A stretch of DNA of 64,000 nucleotides from Undibacterium paludis (GTDB taxonomy: Bacteria > Pseudomonadota > Gammaproteobacteria > Burkholderiales > Burkholderiaceae_D), in contig NZ_JAKZHX010000008.1 in NCBI RefSeq assembly GCF_022568815.1, positions 124,001 through 188,000 of the forward strand, written 5' to 3'. Shown one piece after another: positions 52,348 through 61,762 of this stretch; positions within the stretch are counted from its first letter, which is position 1, and each line of letters begins with the position of its first letter. Position numbers and translations under genes: made by a program. The notes beneath the pieces were generated by a model, which was not told the DNA's origin, did no database searches, and worked only from the letters and a program-made list of their open reading frames with translations.

Positions 52348-52492
52348 TTTCTAATCACAGAGAGTGTGGCTTTCATGCAATAGAATAATTTGATATTAAA
52401 AATATTGCCAAATTTATTATTTTTTTGAGATATGTAAGATATCATCTTAATGAGGCTACTTGGGAAAATTCAAAATACTGAATGAGGCAGTC

Positions 52493-53425
52493 ATGGCGAA
52501 GTTTAAAATCTATAACATACAACTATTGCCAACGGGTGATGCTGAAGAAGTTGGTATTCGAGGTTATAAAAAACTTTTCTCGGAGCTTCGAGATCTCAAT
52601 GCAAAACACTTGTCCAGTCAGACTCATTTAAATTTCCATTATCAAGTTAGTCGCGATATTTACATTGGCCCATTTGAATTCAATTTTCCTGCTGGGTATG
52701 TAACAGGGCATTTTGTTCGTTATCGAAATACTGAAAAAGTTACTGATCTTGCAACTGGAAAAACGCTTTTCAAAGCGAAAAATGGTAAAGGTGGAGTCGT
52801 CACAAGAAAAGATATTCCATTTGTATTCGATGCAAGACGCCACTTTCTAGCTATTGATAGCGCGTTACAGATTTCGACAGAGAACTTTATATCTGCACTT
52901 CAGCAATTACTTAAACCAATAGCCAGTGAGCACTTTCATCAGTATGACTTAACAGTAAATCTTATTTCTAAACCCAACGAACTTGAAAATGTTTTTAACA
53001 CAGCTGTATCCTATAAGACAGTATCAATTCATCTAAATGGACCTAACGGTGGTGATGCACTTGACGTACTTGGAGAAATGAGGGACACGAAAATGCAAAC
53101 GCTTGTGCTTGATGTTTCTGCTGGTAGTGGTCGAATGCCACGCTTACCTGAATTCGTAAAACGAATGCTCCGCTCGGTTGTGGGTCACGGATGGTCTACG
53201 GTATCATATTTTGTACAAGATGGTGGTCCTGATGAGCAAAGGGAGCGTCTGCAAAATTATGATTCGAGAGAGCAACCACGGACATTCATAGTACATCACA
53301 GCACAAACGATACTTCTGATACTGAATTTTTTGCGCGCGTTGCTCATCGCTTGGAAGGAATTGATATATCAAAGAGCGATTTAGGGGAAGATCAAGGCGA
53401 TGAAAACCCGGACAGCATAGGTTAG
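52493..53425 (+). CDS. DUF4747-like cytosolic protein
   Basis: 310 residues beginning MAKFKIYNIQLLP, with GYKKLFSELRDLNAKHLSSQTH and RDIYIGPFEF, resembling DUF4747 proteins (tentative). The C-terminal half has LVLDVSAGSGRMPRLPEFVKRML. No signal or membrane segment. ATG 52493 has GAGG upstream; the earlier ATG at 52460 does not. AT-rich codon use unlike the core genes. Forms a two-gene cassette with a four-helix membrane protein 21 bp downstream. A defence or stress role is an inference from layout only. Confidence 0.62.
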   Translation: MAKFKIYNIQLLPTGDAEEVGIRGYKKLFSELRDLNAKHLSSQTHLNFHYQVSRDIYIGPFEFNFPAGYVTGHFVRYRNTEKVTDLATGKTLFKAKNGKGGVVTRKDIPFVFDARRHFLAIDSALQISTENFISALQQLLKPIASEHFHQYDLTVNLISKPNELENVFNTAVSYKTVSIHLNGPNGGDALDVLGEMRDTKMQTLVLDVSAGSGRMPRLPEFVKRMLRSVVGHGWSTVSYFVQDGGPDEQRERLQNYDSREQPRTFIVHHSTNDTSDTEFFARVAHRLEGIDISKSDLGEDQGDENPDSIG

Positions 53426-53446
53426 CACAGGCTTAAAGGTTTAATT

Positions 53447-54169
53447 ATGAAACCATTGTATTGGCTAAAGAAAATTCCAGTTTTAGGTACGTTGATTTGG
53501 TTGGCAAATTGTTATTCTTACGGTGGTGATGCCCGTTCGGGAAAAGAATTTGCTCCAGTAAAACTTTGGGTTAAGGCGTTTTTTCCGAATTTGTTTTCTG
53601 CCATTGTGCTTACTTTGATTACTGTGCCAGATTTTGCCTTTTCGTTGTGGGAGTATTTTGCAAAGAGTAAGGCATTAATAGAAAAATTGAATGGAATTGG
53701 TGCAACGCCAGGTGCAATGATTGTCAGTATTTTTCCTAATTTGCTAGGGCTTGGAATTGGCATTTATGCGCTATTATTTGCACTCGATGCTTCTTTTGTT
53801 AGACAGTTTCATCATAAGCTTGAGCAGGCTCGCCGCGAAGGAAAAAGACAACATGGGTCAGTGTTGATTCTGAATTCAGATATTGCGTTTCCTCTTTGTA
53901 ATATGGTTGTTATTGTTGCAGTTGGAGTTGTATCACAAGCATTTCCAAATAATTTATGGACTCAATTATTGTCCTGGATTGCCCTATGGTATGGACTTGT
54001 TCTCGTGTTGGAAATAATAGCTTTACTTTTTTTGTTGATCGACAATACCCTTCTTGAAAAGGCAGATATTGAAAATCCCAAAAAACACAGAATAATTCTG
54101 TCTCATCGGATTCATCGATGCCGCCGACATAATAACCAAGCTCAAAATACTAAGAATAGATATAAATAG
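53447..54169 (+). CDS. Four-helix membrane protein of the cassette
   Basis: 240 residues. Helices at about 41-69, 89-113, 146-166 and 174-198, with a basic cytosolic loop (FHHKLEQARREGKRQHGS) and a basic C-terminal tail (KKHRIILSHRIHRCRRHNNQ). No known family. The 21 bp gap to the DUF4747-like gene indicates one transcript; the pair resembles sensor-plus-membrane-effector modules in layout. Confidence 0.62.
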   Translation: MKPLYWLKKIPVLGTLIWLANCYSYGGDARSGKEFAPVKLWVKAFFPNLFSAIVLTLITVPDFAFSLWEYFAKSKALIEKLNGIGATPGAMIVSIFPNLLGLGIGIYALLFALDASFVRQFHHKLEQARREGKRQHGSVLILNSDIAFPLCNMVVIVAVGVVSQAFPNNLWTQLLSWIALWYGLVLVLEIIALLFLLIDNTLLEKADIENPKKHRIILSHRIHRCRRHNNQAQNTKNRYK

Positions 54170-54200
54170 GTAATAAAAGAACTCGCTGAGGCAAGTTGTG

Positions 54201-54230
54201 AAAAAACTGCCAAAAATTAGGCAGCTTTTC
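54201..54230 (-). terminator. Terminator for the minus-strand gene
   Basis: On the minus strand CTGCC-TAATTTTT-GGCAG is followed by TTTTTT. The gene's stop codon (TAA) sits in the loop. In the plus direction it ends CTTTTCC, so it may also stop the cassette transcript. Confidence 0.6.
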
Positions 54231-55044
54231 CAAATTGTGCTTCGTCGACTAATTTCACCTTTGTGCCTGGTGGAAAATCAAATAGGGTTTGGAAACTTTC
54301 AGGCCCCAATAATTCAGCTACTGCGCACAAAAATTCGTTGTACTTCGCATTTAATTCACTTGCACTTGGTTGCGCGATTCTTTTGGCATCAAGGTTATCA
54401 GAGAGGCTAGAAAAATAGTTTTGTTGAGCGCGCCGTAATTCCAGCAATTTACGCAATTTATGCTGATTGCTTTTGCCACTGAGAACTGATCTGGCACGTA
54501 CCTCAAATGTATCAATATGTCGGTCCATATGAACCTCCTTAAAGCTCATTACGTCAGAGCGATAGCTGCCCGGTTGTGAATTACACACCGCATACTTGAG
54601 TTTCCAAAAATCACCTTGATTTTTGCCATAATCACCAAACAAGAAAGACGATAAGGCGTAACCCCGAACTTTATCTACCAGTAATTTACTATTGGTAGCA
54701 GCAAGAATTTGATTTGAAAGTTGATGACATACGCCTTCTACACCATAATTATAGATAGTTCCCCTTGCCTTTAATTTATCTTTCGAAGGGACATTTGATA
54801 AGCAAAGGCAATTTGCTAGTGAAATGGAACCCTGTTCGGCACAAACGAAACCATCAGGTAATGACGGTGTTTCTCCCAGTTTATGATAGTCGCCCCAGCT
54901 ATACCAATAGTTTTTACCATTTACAACAACGTCGTTGATATTCTCGAATTGCTGTAACCGATTGTCATAGTCTGTGACCCAAGTATGATCTAGGATAAAA
55001 CCATCAAAAAAAGCAGGTCTAGTCCAAGCAAAAAGTGTGGCCAT
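54217..55044 (-). CDS. Unrecognised 275-residue protein
   Basis: Starts MATLFAWTRPAFFDGFILDHTWVTDYD. Conserved-looking residues are HTWVTDY, NYWYSWGDYHKLGE and NYGVEGVCHQLSNQIL, a His/Cys pattern that could belong to a papain-like or other cysteine hydrolase, which I cannot confirm. The C-terminal half is helical and charged. AT-rich. Convergent with the two-gene cassette. Confidence 0.6.
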   Translation of the reverse strand: MATLFAWTRPAFFDGFILDHTWVTDYDNRLQQFENINDVVVNGKNYWYSWGDYHKLGETPSLPDGFVCAEQGSISLANCLCLSNVPSKDKLKARGTIYNYGVEGVCHQLSNQILAATNSKLLVDKVRGYALSSFLFGDYGKNQGDFWKLKYAVCNSQPGSYRSDVMSFKEVHMDRHIDTFEVRARSVLSGKSNQHKLRKLLELRRAQQNYFSSLSDNLDAKRIAQPSASELNAKYNEFLCAVAELLGPESFQTLFDFPPGTKVKLVDEAQFGKAA

Positions 55045-55170
55045 TGTTGTTTTTCCCCTAAGATTATTAGTATTTTAACCATTTCTGGTTTGCTGGCAGG
55101 CATTTAGAAGTTACTTCAACCAAAACTATGTGCCGCAAGCTAGAGACTCGATCGATGCTATTGATAGACT

Positions 55171-55920
55171 TCAATTCACCAACTCCACCTCCGCCCACAG
55201 ATTTTTAAAACCCGCTTGCGCCGAATCAATATTTTCCAGTCGCCGGATGACAACACGCTGCCCCGTTTTCAACACCCCTGTCTGGTCACCCAGAATCCAG
55301 TCCTGATTGTTTTTGAAGGGGGCGGAGGAGCGCTTGTAGACCTCGGTGGCTGCTTCAATTGTCTGGCCGATTTCCGGGACTTTGTTTGTCTTGAAATTTT
55401 TTGCCGGGAGTGACTGGCCATTGGTCGGTCCCAGGAATACCCAGAAGCGTGTGGTCGCCGGAATGACTGGTGGTTTGACTGTGGGGTTATCAGGTTTGGC
55501 GGCCTGTGCTGCAGATTTGGTTGTGCTGGCTTGTGCGATGAGGGAGTCGATGGACTGGATGGCGTCAAAGACCATCTTTCTGTCTGGGGTGACTGCGCTG
55601 TCTGCGGTTGATTTTTCTGGCGGGGCATTTTTGATGACGGCGGCCAGTTCATCCCGGGTTTCTGTCAGCTTGGCGCTGATGCCCATGACGTTGACTTCTG
55701 TGACGGACATGTCTGCAAGATTTTTTGCCCATTTGGGAACGATTGGGGCGAGGGTAAAAATGAGGTAAGCAGCCAGCGCCAGTATGCCCACCTCTTTGAT
55801 GATTTTTACTGATCGCTCAATGGCCGATAAAAAGTCAAAGTTTGCGATGGTATCTTCATTATCGGCATCCTTTGCAAGATTCGATTTCTGGTTAGGGCGC
55901 AGATGTTCACGGTGGTTCAT
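55171..55920 (-). CDS. Unknown single-pass membrane protein
   Basis: 249 residues. One helix near residues 35-55 (SVKIIKEVGILALAAYLIFTLAPIVP), then a helical linker rich in Ala/Thr/Lys and a C-terminal beta-rich domain (TTRFWVFLGPTNG..., GVLKTGQRVVIRRLENID) that looks SH3-like and probably faces the periplasm. ATG 55920 has GGGAAAA upstream. Confidence 0.6.
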   Translation of the reverse strand: MNHREHLRPNQKSNLAKDADNEDTIANFDFLSAIERSVKIIKEVGILALAAYLIFTLAPIVPKWAKNLADMSVTEVNVMGISAKLTETRDELAAVIKNAPPEKSTADSAVTPDRKMVFDAIQSIDSLIAQASTTKSAAQAAKPDNPTVKPPVIPATTRFWVFLGPTNGQSLPAKNFKTNKVPEIGQTIEAATEVYKRSSAPFKNNQDWILGDQTGVLKTGQRVVIRRLENIDSAQAGFKNLWAEVELVN

Positions 55921-56223
55921 TTTTCCCGATCTTTCGCTGGTTGGACGAAAAAGCAAAATCCATTTGTGAATATTTAATCATTGTTCTTATGGCAATTTGG
56001 TTGTTGGTGTCATACATGTTGAAAATTTAATCATTCTCTTCGGTCATCCTCCTTCCACGACCTGCACACTATCTCTTGCTTTTTTATCCATTCGCACTAG
56101 AATTGACTATTAGTTAATTGTAAATTGATTAACTGTGCTCTTGCCTGCGCACGCCGTTGCCGCCAGGTGTTGGGGACTTTTCTGCTGTTTTTCCGTTGTT
56201 CAACACATTAGCCCGCAAGAAAG

Positions 56224-58218
56224 ATGATTATGAGTGCCAATACATCTGTACAAAGACCGAATATCCTTTTCATCATGGTGGATCAGATGCGTTATCCGCC
56301 GCATTCGCCGAATGATGCGCTGGACCCGCTGTATCAGATTTTGCGGTTTCAGGAAGGGGATCTGGCGAGCAATCCCTATGCGGACCTGTTCCCAGGCTTT
56401 GTGAAGCTGCGTGAGCACGGGGTGACGCTGCAAAAGCATACCTGTTCCAGCATTGCCTGCGTGCCGGGGCGGGCGACGATCATGACGGGGCAGTATAGTG
56501 TGCGCAGTGGCGTCACGCAGACTGAGGGTATGTTCAAGGTCGATAGCGATCCGGCTTTTCCCTGGTTGCCGGAAGATGGCGTGCCTACATTGGGGGACTG
56601 GTTCCGCACGGCAGGGTATGAGACGCATTATTTTGGCCGCTGGGATTTGTCCAACCCGGCAACCGGCAGCCTGGAACAATGGGGCTTTGCCGACTGGGAA
56701 TATTCAACGCCGTCTGACCAGCGTTTTGGCACGCCCAATCTGGGGGTGTACCGCGACACCAGTTATACCGATCTGGTCAACACCTTCCTGCGTCGCAAGG
56801 CACTGGGGGTGGAAGCGAACATGATCAACAGCAACAACCCGACCAATGCCACTTTCAATGTGCGGCCCTGGGTGGCGGTGGCCTCGTTTGTTAATCCGCA
56901 TGATATTGGCGGTTATCCTTTCCCGTGGCGGCCTGCGGTGGATCAGTCCGGCATGGTCGGGCAGGCGGGTTCGGGCACGGCGTCGGCATCGGGCTCAGGT
57001 AAGCCGCAACCCATTACACCGTATGGCGCACCACATAAAGGTGTGTTGAGCCAGCCGCCCACTTATGGCAAGGCACCGAATCAGTTTGTCGGTACTTACC
57101 GGGTGCCGCTCAACCCTGGTGGTTTCAAGCTGGGGGAGGTGAAGCTGCCGGCCAACTGGCGCAGTGATTTGTCGACCAAGCCTGATTGCCAGTACGATTA
57201 TTCGTACAAGTTCCAGCTGGCGCTGACGACGCTGCGGGGTGAATATGCAGTTGTCCCTTCGCCTTATCCTTTCAAGATGCAGAGCAATGCTGAAGAATGG
57301 TATCGTAACTACACAGAGTTTTATCTCTACCTGCAATACCTGGTGAATATCCAGATCAGCAGTGTGCTTGAACGCCTGTACGAAAGCGGTCTCGATAAAA
57401 ACACCATCGTCGTGTTTACGTCTGACCATGGCGAGCTGGCAGGTGCGCATGGCGGGCAGATAGAAAAATGGTATGGCGCCTATCAGGAGGCGACACACAT
57501 CCCGGCCATCATTTCGTCGCCGCTGGTGAACCCTGACAAGGCCATGCGCAGTGTGCATTGCCATACTACGCATGTGGACTGGGTGCCGACCCTGCTGGGC
57601 CTGGCAGGTTATGACGAGGCCGAGCGGGCCAGCCTGGCCAGGTTTATGCAGGGCCACAGTGTCAAGCCGCTGGCCGGTGAAGACCTGTCACCGGTCATTC
57701 TGGGCAAGACATCGCAGCCAGAACGCAAGGGTGTGCTGTTTGTGTCTGATGACAATATCACCGCGCCGCTCGACACCAGTTACAGCCCCGAAGCCTATGA
57801 CTGGTATGTCAGCATTACCGAAAAAATGACCAGCCCGACCGGCCAGCCGACCGAGAAGCAGCCGCTGACCACGCCTGGCCCGGTGGTGCAGCCCAACCAT
57901 GTGCAATCCTATTTTGAAACACCGTGGAAGCTGGTGCGCTACTGGGAACCGCAAAATCCGACCAATACCCAGTGGGAACTGTATAACCACAAGGTAGACC
58001 CGAATGAAAACATCAACCTTCTGCACTGGGACAAACAGACCGGTGAGCCGGTGCTGCGCGTCGCTACTATTCTTGAACATGGCCTGGGCCTGGCAGAGAC
58101 GGAACTTGCCCTGCACCATATGCGCAAGGAATTGAACCGGTCCCTGCTCAAGGCTGGCTATACGCCGCAGAACATGCAGGACATGGGTATCGTGGCAGAC
58201 GGGCAGCCACCAAGCTGA
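56224..58218 (+). CDS. Sulfatase-family enzyme
   Basis: 664 residues. RPNILFIMVDQMRYPP is the N-terminal metal site (Asp20). SSIACVPGRATIMTGQYSVRSG is the sulfatase signature C-x-P-x-R whose Cys79 becomes formylglycine. NPHDIGGYP and VVFTSDHGELAGAHGGQIEKW complete the metal ligands. No signal peptide, so it is cytosolic or exported otherwise; family relatives include choline sulfatase and phosphonate monoester hydrolase. A second ATG two codons in (56230) is possible. It needs a maturase not seen in this window. Confidence 0.88.
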   Translation: MIMSANTSVQRPNILFIMVDQMRYPPHSPNDALDPLYQILRFQEGDLASNPYADLFPGFVKLREHGVTLQKHTCSSIACVPGRATIMTGQYSVRSGVTQTEGMFKVDSDPAFPWLPEDGVPTLGDWFRTAGYETHYFGRWDLSNPATGSLEQWGFADWEYSTPSDQRFGTPNLGVYRDTSYTDLVNTFLRRKALGVEANMINSNNPTNATFNVRPWVAVASFVNPHDIGGYPFPWRPAVDQSGMVGQAGSGTASASGSGKPQPITPYGAPHKGVLSQPPTYGKAPNQFVGTYRVPLNPGGFKLGEVKLPANWRSDLSTKPDCQYDYSYKFQLALTTLRGEYAVVPSPYPFKMQSNAEEWYRNYTEFYLYLQYLVNIQISSVLERLYESGLDKNTIVVFTSDHGELAGAHGGQIEKWYGAYQEATHIPAIISSPLVNPDKAMRSVHCHTTHVDWVPTLLGLAGYDEAERASLARFMQGHSVKPLAGEDLSPVILGKTSQPERKGVLFVSDDNITAPLDTSYSPEAYDWYVSITEKMTSPTGQPTEKQPLTTPGPVVQPNHVQSYFETPWKLVRYWEPQNPTNTQWELYNHKVDPNENINLLHWDKQTGEPVLRVATILEHGLGLAETELALHHMRKELNRSLLKAGYTPQNMQDMGIVADGQPPS

Positions 58219-58228
58219 GATCGGGGCC

Positions 58229-59155
58229 TTATGGTGGCGTAGCAGTCGCCAGTTCCATCATCTGCTGCCGCAGCCACAAGTGCGCCGCGCTGCGGGCGTA
58301 TTTGCTGTGGCTGTAGATTTTAAGGGTGTAGGGCGGTATGGCAAATGGCGCAGGGTAGATGGCGATGTCGGCCGCCTGGGCCAGCGTGACAGCCGCCAGG
58401 CGGGGCAGGGTCATCACCAGGTCGCCGCCGGCAATGATGAAGGGGGCGACCAGTACATTTGGCAACTGCACCGCCACCTGTCTTTGCAGGGCCATGCCGT
58501 CGAGTACATAGTCGATCACGCCACGGCTTTCATTCCACGGCGTGACGACGACATGGCGGGCCTTGAGGTAGGCCGCCAGTGTCAGCTTGCGTCGTATGCG
58601 GCTGTGTTGCTTGCTGGCGATGGCGACGTAGTCATCCTGTAGCCAGTCCAGTTCTTCCATGCCGGCGGGCAGGGGCGTGCGTTCTTCATCATAGCCCAGG
58701 GCAAAGTCGATGTGGCCCGCCGCCAGTTCGGCGATGGCCAGTTTCTGGCCGGTGTTGACCATGCGCAGCGTGATATGCGGTGCGACATGTTGCAAGTGGT
58801 TGATCAGTCGCGGCAGGATGGCAAAGGCTGTGTAATCACTGGCCGAGATGACAAAGTGGCGCATACTGCTGGCTGGATCAAAACGCTGGTTCAGGCTCAG
58901 CCCGGCTGATAATTGCGCCAGTGCCTGGCTGACGGTTTCTGCTATCTGTTCGGCCCGCAGGGTAGGCTGCATCTGGTTGTCGAGCCGCACAAACAATTCA
59001 TCCCCAATCGCGTCGCGCAAGCGCGCCAGTGCATGACTGAGGGCCGACGGGCTCAGTGACAGAGCCTGGGCGGCTGCCGTTACCGAGCGGTGGATAAACA
59101 GGGCGTGGAAGACCAGCAGCAGGTTCAAATCGAGCTTGCGCAAATCAAGATGCAT
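58229..59155 (-). CDS. LysR-family regulator (NodD/LinR-like)
   Basis: 308 residues. LRKLDLNLLLVFHALFIHRSVTAAAQALSLSPSALSHALARLRDAIGDELFVR is the HTH of the group starting with an LDLNLL motif. Start at 59155 or 59164 (MHDMHLDL). A much longer frame upstream overlaps the divergent GNAT gene and is rejected. Ends 10 bp from the convergent sulfatase stop. Confidence 0.88.
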   Translation of the reverse strand: MHLDLRKLDLNLLLVFHALFIHRSVTAAAQALSLSPSALSHALARLRDAIGDELFVRLDNQMQPTLRAEQIAETVSQALAQLSAGLSLNQRFDPASSMRHFVISASDYTAFAILPRLINHLQHVAPHITLRMVNTGQKLAIAELAAGHIDFALGYDEERTPLPAGMEELDWLQDDYVAIASKQHSRIRRKLTLAAYLKARHVVVTPWNESRGVIDYVLDGMALQRQVAVQLPNVLVAPFIIAGGDLVMTLPRLAAVTLAQAADIAIYPAPFAIPPYTLKIYSHSKYARSAAHLWLRQQMMELATATPP

Positions 59156-59245
59156 ATCATGCATGATAGTGTGAAGTAATTGCACTTGCCGCATTGTAGG
59201 CTGGCTTGTTAGGATGTGGCAAATACGTTTTCTTTCAGGACAAGC

Positions 59246-59761
59246 ATGAACATCACCATACGCCCCGCCCAGCCTGATGATGCTGGCCTCATCCACGCCT
59301 ATATCGTCGAGCTGGCCATTTATGAAAGGGCAGAGCATGAAGTCATCGCCAGTGTCGACGACATCCGGCAAAGCCTGTTCGCACCCGACAGCCCGGCCCG
59401 TGGCCTGATCTGCAGCATAGACGGGCAGGTGGTCGGCTATGCGGTTTACTTTCTCAGTTATTCCACCTGGCTGGGCCGCAAGGGCATGTATTTGGAGGAT
59501 TTGTATATCTCGCCAGCCCATCGTGGCAGCGGCGCAGGCAAGGCCCTGTTGCGTCATCTGGCGCAGGTGGCGGTAGAAAGCGGCTGTGGCCGCCTGGAAT
59601 GGAGCGTGCTGGACTGGAATGAACCGGCGATACAGTTTTACCTGTCCATCGGTGCGCAGCCGCAGGACGAGTGGGTGCGTTACCGCCTGGCGGGTGAGGG
59701 TTTGCTGAGTTTTGCAGCCGGGCAGGGCCGGCCGCGCGTGGAAGCGGTTGGGGTTGATTGA
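59246..59761 (+). CDS. GNAT-family N-acetyltransferase (diamine-acetyltransferase-like)
   Basis: 171 residues. ITIRPAQPDDAGLIHAYIVELAIYE at the start, GMYLEDLYISPAHRGSGAGKALLRHLAQVA (acetyl-CoA loop HRGSGAG) and SVLDWNEPAIQFYLSIGAQPQDEW are the pattern of spermidine/diamine acetyltransferase relatives. The ATG at 59246 has AGGAC upstream. Divergent from LysR. Confidence 0.88.
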   Translation: MNITIRPAQPDDAGLIHAYIVELAIYERAEHEVIASVDDIRQSLFAPDSPARGLICSIDGQVVGYAVYFLSYSTWLGRKGMYLEDLYISPAHRGSGAGKALLRHLAQVAVESGCGRLEWSVLDWNEPAIQFYLSIGAQPQDEWVRYRLAGEGLLSFAAGQGRPRVEAVGVD

Positions 59762-59845
59762 GTTGAATCTGTAGCACTGGGCAGGGCACATGCTTTGCGG
59801 CGTTTAATTACTGATGTCTTCGTTATGCGCACTACGCTCAAACCT

Positions 59846-60005
59846 GTCATGCCGGAATCGATCCGGCATCCGGTATCCAGTGGCTTTGTTTGTGTCCTGA
59901 TGCAGTACATGCACAGGTGGTATGCGGAGTCACCGCTTTTCCGTTCTGGGTAAAACAGACGACACAGTTCAACGACGCTGGATGCCAGATCAAGTCTGGC
60001 ATGAC
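59846..60005. repeat. Inverted repeat of the GTCATGCCGGA type
   Basis: Left GTCATGCCGGAATCGATCCG...TATCCAG (59846-59880) and right CTGGATGCCAGATCAAGTCTGGCATGAC (59978-60005) are imperfect reverse complements. It occupies most of the 343 bp between the convergent GNAT and fumC genes. Similar intergenic repeats are widespread in proteobacteria. Confidence 0.65.
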
Positions 60006-60104
60006 GATGGGGCGGCTAATTGCTGGCGGTGCGTATTACCCTGTATTTTGCGGCACATTAAATAGCAGGCGGTGCGCGCACCGAATCCTGGCGGTCAGCT
60101 TTTC

Positions 60105-61511
60105 TTACACCATATCCTCAGGCTTGACCCAGGTGTCAAATTCTTCTGCCGTGACATAACCAAGGCCCAGTGCAGCTTCGCGCAGGGTTGTGCCTTTGCT
60201 GTGGGCGTGCTTGGCGATGGCGGCGGCGCGGTCATAGCCTATGTAGGGGTTAAGTGCTGTCACCAGCATCAGCGAGTTGTCGAGCAATTCTTTGATGCGC
60301 GGGCGATTGGCCTGCATGCCCTGGGCGCAGTGCTCGTCCAGGCTGGCCATGCCGTCTGCCAGCAGGCGGGTGCTTTGCAGGAAGTTGTGGATGATCATGG
60401 GCTTGAAGACATTGAGCTCAAAATTGCCTGATGCGCCACCGATGGAGAGCGCCACATCATTGCCCATGACCTGGCAGCACAGCATGGTCATGGCTTCGCA
60501 CTGGGTGGGGTTGACCTTGCCCGGCATGATGGATGAGCCGGGTTCATTTTCTGGTATCTGCAATTCACCGAGGCCCGAACGCGGGCCGGATGCCAGCCAG
60601 CGTATGTCATTGGCGATCTTCATCAGGGCAGCGGCCAGGGTCTTCAGCGCACCGTGGGCAGCCAGCATGGCTTCATGACCAGCCAGGGCGGCAAAGCGGT
60701 TGGGGGCGGCGCTGAAGGCGATGCCGATGTCGAGTGTCAGGCTGGCGGCGACCAGTGCGCCAAAGTCGGCATGGGTATTGAGACCGGTGCCGACGGCGGT
60801 GCCGCCTATGGCCAGTTCCTGCAGGGCGGGCAGGGTATGGCGTATGGCTTGTTCTGCGTAATCAAGCTGTGCCACCCAGCCTGATATTTCCTGGCCCAGG
60901 GTCAGCGGTGTGGCGTCTTGCAAATGGGTGCGGCCTATCTTGATGATGTCGGCAAATTCTTTCGCCTTGGCATCGAGCGTGCTGCGCAATTTGGCCAGTG
61001 ATGGCAGCAGTTGCTGTATCACTGCGGTGGCGGCGGCTACGTGCATGGCCGTGGGGAAGACATCGTTCGATGACTGGCCCTTGTTGACCTGGTCATTCGG
61101 GTGCACCAGGCGTGACATGCCACGCGGGCCGCCCAATAATTCAGATGCACGGTTGGCCAGCACTTCATTCATGTTCATGTTGCTTTGCGTGCCGGACCCG
61201 GTTTGCCAGACCGACAGCGGGAAGGCATGCGGGTGTGTGCCAGCCAGCACTTCTTCGACCGCCTGGGCAATGGCCTGTGCGACTGGCTCATCGAGCAGGC
61301 CCAGGTTGCTGTTGACCTGGGCACAGCTGCGCTTGACACGCGCCAGCGCCAGTATCAGTTCCTGCGGCATGGTTTCTGTAGAAATGGCAAAGTGATGGAG
61401 CGAACGCTGGGTTTGCGCGCCCCACAAGGCATTGGCGGGGACGGCGATGTCGCCAAAGGTGTCGCGTTCGGTTCGTTGCGGGCCGGCGGATGAAGCTGCT
61501 GTAGATTTCAT
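60105..61511 (-). CDS. fumC: Fumarate hydratase class II
   Basis: 468 residues, full length. The signature [17 protein letters not shown] is present, with [41 protein letters not shown] and the N-terminal [24 protein letters not shown]. It interconverts fumarate and malate in the TCA cycle; this oxygen-stable class has no iron-sulfur cluster. ATG 61511 follows GAGGAG. Confidence 0.97.
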   Translation of the reverse strand: MKSTAASSAGPQRTERDTFGDIAVPANALWGAQTQRSLHHFAISTETMPQELILALARVKRSCAQVNSNLGLLDEPVAQAIAQAVEEVLAGTHPHAFPLSVWQTGSGTQSNMNMNEVLANRASELLGGPRGMSRLVHPNDQVNKGQSSNDVFPTAMHVAAATAVIQQLLPSLAKLRSTLDAKAKEFADIIKIGRTHLQDATPLTLGQEISGWVAQLDYAEQAIRHTLPALQELAIGGTAVGTGLNTHADFGALVAASLTLDIGIAFSAAPNRFAALAGHEAMLAAHGALKTLAAALMKIANDIRWLASGPRSGLGELQIPENEPGSSIMPGKVNPTQCEAMTMLCCQVMGNDVALSIGGASGNFELNVFKPMIIHNFLQSTRLLADGMASLDEHCAQGMQANRPRIKELLDNSLMLVTALNPYIGYDRAAAIAKHAHSKGTTLREAALGLGYVTAEEFDTWVKPEDMV

Positions 61512-61593
61512 GATCAGGTACTCCTCACTAAATGACAAACATGCTGGTTCAGGATGGTCATCATGATACCTAAACTCTGGCAGGCTTGCCCTT

Positions 61594-61746
61594 AGAACCT
61601 GTTGACGATCTTACTGCGCGTGCGTGATCGAGGCTCATGTGGTGCTCAACATGCGCATGTACTCAAGTACATTCCGCTTTTTGCGCTGCTCTTTTGTTAC
61701 CCTTACCCCACTGACGCACGCTCGCTACAGATCGTCAACAGGTTCT
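61594..61746. repeat. MITE-like element with perfect 18 bp ends
   Basis: AGAACCTGTTGACGATCT at 61594-61611 and its exact reverse complement at 61729-61746. The inner bases also pair partly (TGCGCGTGCGT versus ACGCACGCTCGC). 153 bp, no coding capacity. It lies between the fumC promoter and the stop of the protease gene. Confidence 0.82.
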
Positions 61747-61762
61747 TACTGTCTGCCTGGGC

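Noticed and set aside
59156..59791. N-terminal extension of the LysR protein to 520 residues
   Set aside because: The extension overlaps the GNAT gene on the other strand and lies before a complete LysR HTH start.
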